Assembly (NCBI GenBank): GCA_016931895.1
Contig: JAFGDY010000259.1
Span: 1 to 36,265, forward strand
Source of the DNA: Anaerolineae bacterium
GTDB taxonomy: Bacteria > Chloroflexota > Anaerolineae > 4572-78 > J111
Direction: 5' to 3'
Length of the DNA: 36,265 nucleotides
The notes below the pieces were generated by a model, which worked only from the letters and a program-made list of their open reading frames with translations, was not told the DNA's origin and did not search any database. Positions 23,723 to 30,242 of the stretch are shown here, piece by piece; the stretch's first letter is position 1, and every line of letters starts with the position of its first letter. The position numbers were made by a program, and so were the translations under genes.

Positions 23723-25446
23723 TGAAATCCATCTCATTTACCTCAAAATCTGTTTGGAGAGATTTAGCCCTCCTTTTTGTGTTGGCCCTGCTCATCCGTT
23801 TATTGGCCGCTTTGCCGCAGCAGCAACCCAATTATATGGATGCCGCTTATTATTACGTTAATGCCCTCAACTTGGCTGCCGGGCGCGGTTTTGTGGAAGA
23901 TTTTGTCTGGATTTACCTGGACCATCCAACCCCGCCCCCTCATCCCAGCCATCTCTATTGGCTGCCGCTGCCGTCTATCCTGGCCTGGGCGGGGATGGCG
24001 TTAGGCGGCACTACGTACCGGGCCGCTCAGGTATCTTTTGTTATCGCCTCGGCGTTGTTGGCTCCCATCACCTACATTGCCACTTACATTTTGTCAAGGC
24101 AGCGCTGGCAAAGCTGGCTAGCTGGATTGTTAATGATCTTTAGCGGTTTCTATTTTCCATTCTGGACGGCCATTGACAATTTTACGCCCTTTGCCGTGTT
24201 TGGGTCGCTGGCCTTGTTGACCGCCTGGTGGGGGATGGTAAATTACAAACCTGTCCTGAGCGAAGCCGAAGGATGGCAAATTACAAATGGCAAATTACAA
24301 ATAACAAGTTACAAATCACAAATAACAAATAACAAGTTACAAACAGTCATTCACAATTCACAATTCACAATTCACAATTCACAATTAATTATTCTTTCCG
24401 GCATCTGCGCTGGCCTGGCCCACCTCTCCCGCGCCGATGGCCCGCTCCTGCTGGTCGCCATTATCTTGACTGTTTTTTTGTATTTCATATTCCATGATAA
24501 ACTGTCCATTTCACGTTTCACGTTTCACGTTTCACGTTTTACTCTCTTCCTCCTCCTGGGCTACCTCTTAATTATGACTCCCTGGTTCATTCGCAATTGG
24601 CAGGTGGTGGGCGCGCCCTTATCCGCAGCCGGGATGCAGACCATCTGGCTGACCACTTATGACGATTTATTTAGCTATGGCCGGGAGTTGTCGCTCCAGA
24701 CGTTTTGGGCCCAGGGCCTCCAGGCGATATGGCAGGGACGCTGGTGGGCGTTGAAAACAAATTTGCAAACGGTTCTGGCGGTGTGGGGCATGGTTTTTGG
24801 GCTGCCGCTGGCCCTGATTGGGTATTGGCATTTGCGCCGTCATGTTTTGATGCAACTGGCCGGTTGGTATGCCTTGCTTCTTTTTATTGCCATGACTTTT
24901 ATTTTTGCTTTCCCCGGCGCGCGGGGCGGACTGTTTCATTCTGGAGGCGCCTTACTGCCCTTTATCTATGCCGCCGCCGCCGTGGGTTTGGACCGGTCTA
25001 TCAAGTGGGTGGTCGCTCGCCGCAGCCGTTGGGATGCGCGCCTGGCCCAACAATTTTTTGGAGTGGGTTTGGTGGTGATGGCCGTAGCCTTGAGCAGTTT
25101 CATTTATAATCAGCGCGTCCTCAAAAACAATACCTGGAACCGGGCCGATGGCCTCTATCCGGTGGTGGCCGCCTGGGTGGCCCAACAAAATCCGGAGGCA
25201 GTGGTGATGATCAATAATCCCCCGGCTTATCGTTATCACGGCGGCGGCCTGAGCGTGGCGATCCCCAATGAAGATATAGAAACTACCTTGCAGGCGGCTC
25301 GCCGCTACCGGGTGGATTATTTGATTTTGGAATATAATCATCCTGCCCCCCTGGATAAAATTTACAAACAAACGGTTGTGCATCCCCAATTATCTTTAGT
25401 TAAAACTTTTGAGGGTGTTTACATTTATAAAATTATTCAACCCTAA
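23722..25446 (+). CDS. GT39/GT-C-like membrane glycosyltransferase with repeat insertion
   Basis: 574 residues. The first transmembrane helix (LALLFVLALLIRLLAALP) is followed by the loop PNYMDAAYYYVNALNLAAGRGF, with the Asp expected to be catalytic in ArnT/PMT-like GT-C enzymes. About ten hydrophobic segments then alternate, and a soluble C-terminal domain (from about residue 470) ends with LILEYNHPAP. Between the helices LALLTAWWGM and LIILSGICAG lie about 48 residues encoded by tandem heptamers (bases 24240-24383), and a second set (bases 24509-24536) encodes SRFTFHVSRF. The frame stays open through both. Without the insert the length would be near 520, normal for the family. The start overlaps the preceding stop. 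Confidence 0.75.
   Translation: MKSISFTSKSVWRDLALLFVLALLIRLLAALPQQQPNYMDAAYYYVNALNLAAGRGFVEDFVWIYLDHPTPPPHPSHLYWLPLPSILAWAGMALGGTTYRAAQVSFVIASALLAPITYIATYILSRQRWQSWLAGLLMIFSGFYFPFWTAIDNFTPFAVFGSLALLTAWWGMVNYKPVLSEAEGWQITNGKLQITSYKSQITNNKLQTVIHNSQFTIHNSQLIILSGICAGLAHLSRADGPLLLVAIILTVFLYFIFHDKLSISRFTFHVSRFTLFLLLGYLLIMTPWFIRNWQVVGAPLSAAGMQTIWLTTYDDLFSYGRELSLQTFWAQGLQAIWQGRWWALKTNLQTVLAVWGMVFGLPLALIGYWHLRRHVLMQLAGWYALLLFIAMTFIFAFPGARGGLFHSGGALLPFIYAAAAVGLDRSIKWVVARRSRWDARLAQQFFGVGLVVMAVALSSFIYNQRVLKNNTWNRADGLYPVVAAWVAQQNPEAVVMINNPPAYRYHGGGLSVAIPNEDIETTLQAARRYRVDYLILEYNHPAPLDKIYKQTVVHPQLSLVKTFEGVYIYKIIQP
24240..24383 (+). repeat. Composite heptamer repeat array inside a coding sequence
   Basis: From 24278 to 24340 lie nine consecutive 7-base units of the AAATTAC type (AAATTAC, AAATGGC, AAATTAC, AAATAAC, AAGTTAC, AAATCAC, AAATAAC, AAATAAC, AAGTTAC). 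An eight-base joint follows, then five perfect ATTCACA units at 24349-24383. One more AAATTAC at 24240-24246 is separated from the array by an element containing CCTGAGCGAAGCCGAAGG (about 24250-24276). Because 21 bases make seven codons, the protein shows a matching seven-residue repeat (QITNGKL, QITSYKS, QITNNKL). I recall these heptamers and the CCTGAGCGAAG element as dispersed intergenic repeats in several phyla including Chloroflexota. Confidence 0.9.
24509..24536 (+). repeat. Four tandem TTTCACG heptamers inside the same gene
   Basis: Four perfect copies of TTTCACG run end to end and are translated in frame as part of a short loop between two transmembrane helices of the GT-C-like protein. 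The unit shares the TTCAC core with the ATTCACA array about 125 bases upstream, so both probably arose from one repeat family. The host frame is preserved. Confidence 0.9.
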
Positions 25447-25447
25447 A

Positions 25448-27046
25448 ATGTCTTATATTTCGCGTTTACAAAGTTTAATTTTTTACCTGGGCGTTGCTTT
25501 TGCCGTGGGCCTGTTTTACCTGGTTGTTTCCCGGTGGGGTTTTGGTTTTTCCGGTTTCCCCCTGGACGATGCCTGGATTCATCAAACGTATGCCCGTAAC
25601 CTGGCTCGCAGCGGCCAACTGGCTTTTACGCCGGGGGTGCCCAGCGCCGGTTCTACCGCGCCGCTCTGGTCATTTTTGTTGAGCGTGGGTTACTGGCTGG
25701 GTATGCCGTTTCAAATTTACACGTATAGCCTGGGCCTGATTTTTCTGGGTCTGACCGGCTGGACGGTGGCTCGTTTGGGCCGGCATCTTTTCCCCCACAG
25801 GCAAAGGATTGGTTTTTGGGCCGGTTTGTTTTGTGTTTTTGAATGGCATCTGGTATGGGCGGCTGTCTCCGGCATGGAAACGATTTTATTTGTCTGGCTG
25901 TCAACTTTTCTGGTTGAACGTTACTTATCCCTTATATCTGTCAAAACAGAAACGGAAAGTAAATCAATCGCCTCAAATTTCCAACTGTTCAGCCTGGGCC
26001 TTTTGGGCGGCCTTTTAGTCCTCACCCGTCCCGAAGGATTGGGGTTGCTCGGATTGATAGGTTTGGCTGTGGCTTATCGCTGGCGTCAAGCTCAGGCCAA
26101 AATAGGTGATTTATTGTTAGCCTGGATTTCGCTGGCTGTTGGGGCAGGCGTTCTGCTACTTCCCTACCTGGCCTTTCATCTTTGGATGACCGGCCTGCCC
26201 TTGCCTAACACCTTTTACGCCAAGCAGGCTGAATACGGCCTGATCTTGCAAACCTACCCCCTGTGGTGGCGGCTCTTTGGCAATGTTGGCCCGGTAGTAG
26301 AATCGGTGCAGGGGGTCTTCCGGGTTATTTTTATTGGCCCGCAGATTCTTTTATTGCCGGGTTTGTGTTTGGCCGCCTGGTTAACCGTTAAGGAACGCCG
26401 GACAGAGTTGATTGTCATCTGGTTGTGGTGGCTGGGCTATCTGATGCTTTACGCCTTCAGACTGCCGGTCACTTACCAGCATGGCCGGTATCAAATGCCC
26501 GCTATCCCCTGGCTGGTCCTCTTGGGAGTATGGGGGACGTTCCACCTGGTGAATTTGTGGGCCTCTTTATCTCTGGGCAAAGGCGGGCGTTTTATTCTTC
26601 GCCTGATGGGCCGGGTTTTAACCCTGTCTTTAATTGTTTTGGTTCTGGCTTTTATCCCGGTGGGCGCCCGGGCTTACGGGCGGGACGTGCATTTTATAGA
26701 AAGTGAAATGGTGGCTGCGGCTAAATGGTTGAATGAACACACCGCGCCGGATGCCCTTATTGTCGCCCACGATATAGGCGCCATCGGCTATTTTACCCAA
26801 CGCCCCTTAATTGACCTGGCCGGCCTGATCACTCCGGAAATCATTCCCATCATCAGAGACGAAACCGCCCTGCTGGATTTTATCATCGCCGGGCAGGCTG
26901 ATTATTTGGTTACATTTCCGGCATGGTATCCTGATTTAACCCAGAACCCGTTTCTGGTGTTAATCTACCCCACCCGTGCGCCCGGGACTCGCCAGGCCGG
27001 CGGCGATAATATGGCCGTTTACCAACTTATTAAAAATAGACCCTAA
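25448..27046 (+). CDS. GT39/GT-C-like membrane glycosyltransferase
   Basis: 532 residues from ATG 25448, one base after the previous stop; the in-frame ATG at 25409 lies inside the preceding gene. Helix 1 (LIFYLGVAFAVGLFYLVVS) is followed by the outside loop GFPLDDAWIHQTYARNLARSG, whose Asp-Asp-Ala core matches the catalytic loop of GT-C polyprenyl-phosphate-sugar transferases, and by GVPSAGSTAPLWSFLLS. About nine more hydrophobic segments follow. The soluble C-terminal region carries AAKWLNEHTAPDALIVAHDIGAIGYF, a stretch common in this kind of bacterial membrane glycosyltransferase. It is the last gene of the long operon; its TAA lies inside the terminator hairpin. Substrate unknown. Confidence 0.78.
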   Translation: MSYISRLQSLIFYLGVAFAVGLFYLVVSRWGFGFSGFPLDDAWIHQTYARNLARSGQLAFTPGVPSAGSTAPLWSFLLSVGYWLGMPFQIYTYSLGLIFLGLTGWTVARLGRHLFPHRQRIGFWAGLFCVFEWHLVWAAVSGMETILFVWLSTFLVERYLSLISVKTETESKSIASNFQLFSLGLLGGLLVLTRPEGLGLLGLIGLAVAYRWRQAQAKIGDLLLAWISLAVGAGVLLLPYLAFHLWMTGLPLPNTFYAKQAEYGLILQTYPLWWRLFGNVGPVVESVQGVFRVIFIGPQILLLPGLCLAAWLTVKERRTELIVIWLWWLGYLMLYAFRLPVTYQHGRYQMPAIPWLVLLGVWGTFHLVNLWASLSLGKGGRFILRLMGRVLTLSLIVLVLAFIPVGARAYGRDVHFIESEMVAAAKWLNEHTAPDALIVAHDIGAIGYFTQRPLIDLAGLITPEIIPIIRDETALLDFIIAGQADYLVTFPAWYPDLTQNPFLVLIYPTRAPGTRQAGGDNMAVYQLIKNRP

Positions 27047-27070
27047 AGTTTGCCAAACTTTAGGGTTTTT
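27041..27070 (+). terminator. Rho-independent terminator of the glycan operon
   Basis: An 11-bp perfect stem, CCCTAAAGTTT (27041-27051) with AAACTTTAGGG (27055-27065), closes a three-base loop GCC and is followed directly by TTTTT. The stop codon of the last membrane protein gene (27044-27046) lies in the left arm. Because all genes from the window start to here are closely spaced, this is likely the end of a transcription unit exceeding 27 kb. Confidence 0.92.
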
Positions 27071-27092
27071 GGTGTCAAACCTTAAAAATTGC

Positions 27093-27122
27093 TTGCCACA
27101 AATAGATTGATTATGGTATACT
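27093..27122 (+). promoter_or_regulatory. Predicted sigma-70-type promoter of the signalling genes
   Basis: TTGCCA at 27093-27098 (four of six consensus bases) and TATACT at 27117-27122 (five of six) are separated by 18 bases. Transcription would start near 27129, leaving a leader of about 25 bases to the kinase ATG. It lies directly after the terminator, where a new promoter is required. Prediction by eye only. Confidence 0.6.
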
Positions 27123-27128
27123 ATACCA
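27114..27128. promoter_or_regulatory. 15-bp inverted repeat covering the -10 box (putative operator)
   Basis: TGGTATA-C-TATACCA is a perfect 7-bp inverted repeat around a single central base. It contains the entire predicted -10 hexamer, so a dimeric protein bound here would block the promoter. The NarL-type regulator encoded downstream is one candidate; another repressor is equally possible. Confidence 0.5.
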
Positions 27129-27153
27129 GTGTAATTGGGGTGGGGTGACCAAG

Positions 27154-28077
27154 ATGAACGAAAAAACTGCCGCCATGAAAGAATTTTTAACCACTGCTGC
27201 CTCTGTTTTGCAAGAAACCAGCCATAATTTGGAAACGTTGGCCAGTGTGGCTTTGCTAAATTATGAACAGTCGCTCTCTGACCGGGAAAACGGTCGTAGT
27301 TCCGGCGATGACAAAGCCGGTTCTCAGTTGCAACAAATCGGTCAGCAGCTTTTGAAACTGGCGGAACAGAGCAAAGCGTTACAGACCTCCCTTCGGGATG
27401 GCCTTGAGGTTGTTCTCCCCAATGACGACCATTGGTCGCGGATTAGAATTTTGCAGAGCCAGGAAGAAGAGCGCGCCCAATTGGCCCACGAGTTAGAAGA
27501 GGGGGTCGGCCAATTATTGGCCAATGCGGTTTTTGAATTGGCTTCTTGCCGGCACCTGCTCACCGGCGGCCAGGACGTAACCGGGGGGCTGGATGCCTTG
27601 CAGACAGAATTGGAGCAGGGCTTGGCCGATATACGTCACTTTATTACCGATTTGGAACCGGCCACGATTTTGGGAAATTTTGGCCTGGGCGGCGGTATCC
27701 GGCGCTACCTGGAGCAATATGAAGCCCGAACCGGCCTAAAAACCCGGCTGCGCATCAACACCAATCTGGGCCGTTTGCCCAGCATCATTGAAATGGCTAT
27801 TTTTAGGATTTTGCAAGAAATATTGCACAACGTGGCTGCTCATGCCAATGCCGCCCAGGTTGACCTAGTGATTGAAGAAAACAATGCCGCCATTGAATTC
27901 AGTGTGATTGACAACGGAGATGGCCTGGTTTCAGAAAAAATCGGCGTCTCCAGAAAGAACCTGGGCTTGGCCAGAATGGTTGACTACACTGAATTGTTAA
28001 ATGGAAATTTGCGGGTTTTAAGCGAACCGGGACGCGGGACACAGGTAATTTTATCGGTGCCTTATTCAACACTTTAA
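27154..28077 (+). CDS. NarX/DegS-type sensor kinase homologue lacking the phosphoacceptor histidine
   Basis: 307 residues from ATG 27154 (GTG at 27145 would add three). There is no transmembrane segment, so it is cytoplasmic. An N-terminal helical region (1-100) leads to the HisKA_3 dimerisation helix. There the family motif ERxRIARELHDGVGQ reads ERAQLAHELEEGVGQ, putting Glu115 where the phosphorylated His should be. The ATPase domain looks intact: N box ILQEILHNVAAHA, G1 box DNGDGL, G2 box NLGLARMVDY and C-terminal GRGTQVILSVP. It may be a pseudokinase, a phosphatase, or a partner forming heterodimers with the true kinase two genes downstream. A GGGGTGGGG tract precedes the start. Confidence 0.85.
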   Translation: MNEKTAAMKEFLTTAASVLQETSHNLETLASVALLNYEQSLSDRENGRSSGDDKAGSQLQQIGQQLLKLAEQSKALQTSLRDGLEVVLPNDDHWSRIRILQSQEEERAQLAHELEEGVGQLLANAVFELASCRHLLTGGQDVTGGLDALQTELEQGLADIRHFITDLEPATILGNFGLGGGIRRYLEQYEARTGLKTRLRINTNLGRLPSIIEMAIFRILQEILHNVAAHANAAQVDLVIEENNAAIEFSVIDNGDGLVSEKIGVSRKNLGLARMVDYTELLNGNLRVLSEPGRGTQVILSVPYSTL

Positions 28078-28098
28078 CTATCAGGGAGATTAATTGAA

Positions 28099-28788
28099 AT
28101 GGCTAAAACAAGTGTCATGCTGGTTGACGATCATTCTCTATTTCGACAGGGACTACGCCGGGTTCTTGAAGCAGAAGAGGATTTAGAAGTGATTATGGAA
28201 GTGGCCGATGGAGAAGAAGCCTTACGCCTGGCTAAACAACTTGCGCCGGATGTAGTGATTATGGACATTAATCTGCCCCGCATGAATGGCTTGCAGGTGA
28301 CGCGAGAGTTGAAGCACGCGGTGCCCGAAATAGCCATCATTATGCTTACGGCTTATCATGATGATGAGCAGATTTTCCATTCGGTTCGCGCCGGGGCAGC
28401 CGCCTATTTCCCCAAAGATGTTACCCCGCGTCGTTTGGTAGAAGCTGTGCGGCAAGTCAGTCAAGGAAATTATGTAATTGATGACGAAGTGCTTGACAAA
28501 CCGGAGGTAGCCTCCTGGCTCTTGCAGCAGTTTGATAAAGTGGCCTACATTGACGGCTTGCCCAACGAGATGTTCGCCCCCCTCTCGCCGCGAGAAATGG
28601 AAATTTTGCAGCACATCGCCAAGGGTCAAAGCAATAAAGAGGTGGCCTACGAGCTGGGCATTAGCCGCCAGACCGTCAAAAACCATATGACCAGCATCCT
28701 CAGAAAACTGGCCGTAAACGACCGTACCCAGGCCGCCCTCTATGCCGTGCGCCGGGGTTGGATTCGCTTACACGATGAAGAAGAATAA
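28099..28788 (+). CDS. NarL/LuxR-family response regulator
   Basis: 229 residues. The receiver domain (1-120) has the acidic pair Asp10-Asp11 in MLVDDHS, the phosphoacceptor Asp56 in VVIMDINLPRMNG, the Thr of IIMLTAYHD and Lys106 in YFPKD. After a linker of about 40 residues, the GerE-type helix-turn-helix begins at LSPREMEILQHIAKGQSNKE and includes VAYELGISRQTVKNHMTSIL as the recognition unit. It should bind DNA as a dimer on phosphorylation and switch genes on or off. A strong AGGGAG site lies nine bases before the ATG. It sits between two kinase genes on the same strand, and the giant TadE gene downstream is a plausible target. Confidence 0.95.
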   Translation: MAKTSVMLVDDHSLFRQGLRRVLEAEEDLEVIMEVADGEEALRLAKQLAPDVVIMDINLPRMNGLQVTRELKHAVPEIAIIMLTAYHDDEQIFHSVRAGAAAYFPKDVTPRRLVEAVRQVSQGNYVIDDEVLDKPEVASWLLQQFDKVAYIDGLPNEMFAPLSPREMEILQHIAKGQSNKEVAYELGISRQTVKNHMTSILRKLAVNDRTQAALYAVRRGWIRLHDEEE

Positions 28789-28825
28789 GACATAGCGGTA
28801 GCAGAAGATAAGGAGACTTTGTAGG

Positions 28826-29920
28826 ATGGAATTGCGCGCTTTGATGGCCAATGAAGATGCCGCTCCCGTGGAAGCGGCGGCTACGCCGGCCGATATCCTG
28901 GGCCAGACCGGCCAGGAGTACGAACAAATCCAAAAAGAGCTAAAAGAAATAGATATCTTGATCAAACAGAGTACGGCTGAAGTGGAGAAACTGGCCCAAC
29001 GCAACGCCCAACTCACCAATAAAGTGCGGACCATGGAGAGCAACATTGACACCGTTCCACGTCAGGATATTAAAGAAATCTACACGGCGGCCCAAGAAGC
29101 CCAGATGCGCCTCTTTATGATGCGCGGCCAGGTGGAGCAATTGCAGAGCCGGCAAGAGAACCTGAAACGGTTTGCCGACAGTTTGCACCGGGTTTTAGAA
29201 GTTTCCGGCAGCCTCTTGCCTGCCGGCGGCGAGGCCAGCAGTGTAAAAAGTAGTGAGCATGATCCCCAGAGCAATGCCATTGTTAAAATTATTGACGCCC
29301 AGGAAACCGAGCGACAACATCTATCTAACCAGTTACATGATGGCCCGGCCCAATCGCTCACCAACCTCATTCTCCAGGCCGAAATCTGTGAGCGCCTGTT
29401 CGACTCTGACCCCATGCGGGCCAGGGCCGAATTGACCGAACTCAAACACGCGGTCAGCGATACCTTCCAAAAAGTGCGCGGCTTTATTTTTGACCTCCGG
29501 CCGATGATGCTCGATGACCTGGGCCTGACGCCTACGCTCAAAAAGAGCATTGAGGATTACCAGGAAAAAACCGGCCTGGCCTGTAACTTGACCATCAGCG
29601 GCAAAGATACCCGCCTGCCGCCCCATACCGAAGTCACAGTGTTTCGGATTATCCAGCAGTCGCTGAACAATGTGCGCGACCATGCCCAGGCTACCCACGT
29701 GCAAATAGCCGTGGACGTAGCCGTTGATAAAATCACCGCCTCGGTTGAGGATGACGGCGTTGGCTTTGACGTGACCGAAGCCCTCTCTGCTTCGCAGCAG
29801 CGTAAGACCATTGGTTTGAGCACTATGCAGGAACGGATTGAGATGTTAGGCGGCGAATTGAAAATTGACAGCTCGCCAAACAAAGGCACCCGCATAGATT
29901 TTTGGCTCCCGGCAGCTTAA
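28826..29920 (+). CDS. DegS-like cytoplasmic sensor histidine kinase
   Basis: 364 residues without a transmembrane segment. Residues about 25-120 are rich in Glu, Gln, Leu and Lys and should form a long coiled coil, as in the DegS sensor domain. The DHp motif is ERQHLSNQLHDGPAQ with His171 as phosphoacceptor; HDGPAQ is the form typical of DegS. The ATPase domain follows with VFRIIQQSLNNVRDHA (N box), DDGVGF (G1) and IGLSTMQERIEMLGG (G2), ending GTRIDFWLP. It probably phosphorylates the regulator encoded just upstream. AGGAG lies ten bases before the ATG at 28826. The DegS likeness suggests a soluble internal signal rather than an external one. Confidence 0.93.
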   Translation: MELRALMANEDAAPVEAAATPADILGQTGQEYEQIQKELKEIDILIKQSTAEVEKLAQRNAQLTNKVRTMESNIDTVPRQDIKEIYTAAQEAQMRLFMMRGQVEQLQSRQENLKRFADSLHRVLEVSGSLLPAGGEASSVKSSEHDPQSNAIVKIIDAQETERQHLSNQLHDGPAQSLTNLILQAEICERLFDSDPMRARAELTELKHAVSDTFQKVRGFIFDLRPMMLDDLGLTPTLKKSIEDYQEKTGLACNLTISGKDTRLPPHTEVTVFRIIQQSLNNVRDHAQATHVQIAVDVAVDKITASVEDDGVGFDVTEALSASQQRKTIGLSTMQERIEMLGGELKIDSSPNKGTRIDFWLPAA

Positions 29921-30042
29921 ACCTGACCCGCCAACACCGGGCCATTCCCCAGGACCGGGTTTTCCTAAACTGTTGTCCTACCTCCTGCATTTTTTGGGCT
30001 GCCCATAACTATCCCCGGCCCCCAAATCCGGGCCAGGCCCAA

Positions 30043-30054
30043 TGACCTTGGTCA
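30043..30054. promoter_or_regulatory. Inverted repeat upstream of the -35 box (putative activator site)
   Basis: TGACC-TT-GGTCA is a 5-bp inverted repeat with a two-base centre ending two bases before the -35 hexamer. This is the usual place for an activator that touches RNA polymerase. The NarL-type regulator encoded 1.3 kb upstream is the nearest candidate; no binding consensus is known to me for it. Confidence 0.4.
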
Positions 30055-30056
30055 CA

Positions 30057-30085
30057 TTGACACCCCCCCGGTTAGAATCTATAAT
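30057..30085 (+). promoter_or_regulatory. Consensus sigma-70-type promoter
   Basis: TTGACA at 30057-30062 and TATAAT at 30080-30085 are both perfect matches to the housekeeping consensus with the optimal 17-base spacer. The spacer begins with a run of C residues. Transcription should start near 30092, giving a 150-base untranslated leader for the TadE-fusion gene. Confidence 0.85.
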
Positions 30086-30242
30086 TTTGTTTGACAAAAA
30101 AGTGAGGTTTGGTAAAAAGCGTCCAAAACCTTAAAATTAGTTGGTCACTTTATCCAACCGTATCTTTTCGGGGCAGAGTTAGACTTTATGAGTAGACAAC
30201 TGGCTAAATTTATTTGACTATTATGGTTTAAGGAGTCTGGAC

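Larger units (their letters stand above)
29921..30242 (+). other. 322-base intergenic region holding promoter and leader of the giant surface protein
   Basis: No gene is seen here. The first ~120 bases are C- and G-rich with short, imperfect complementary tracts (for example CCCCGG near 30013 and CCGGG near 30028) but no stem followed by a T run, so the end of the kinase transcript is unclear. Then come an inverted repeat and a consensus promoter (separate entries). The leader of about 150 bases contains AGGTTTGG (30105-30112) and CCAAAACCT (30123-30131), which could pair with one bulged base. An AGGAG ribosome-binding site at 30231-30235 precedes the GTG start. Confidence 0.7.

Noticed and set aside
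24278-24383. Possible CRISPR array
   Set aside because: Units are 7 bases long in direct tandem with no unique spacers and lie in an open reading frame. They are simple tandem repeats.
29921-30040. Possible terminator after the DegS-like kinase gene
   Set aside because: Only short complementary G/C tracts are seen and none is followed by a T run; the TTTTTT at about 29991-29996 has no stable stem directly before it.
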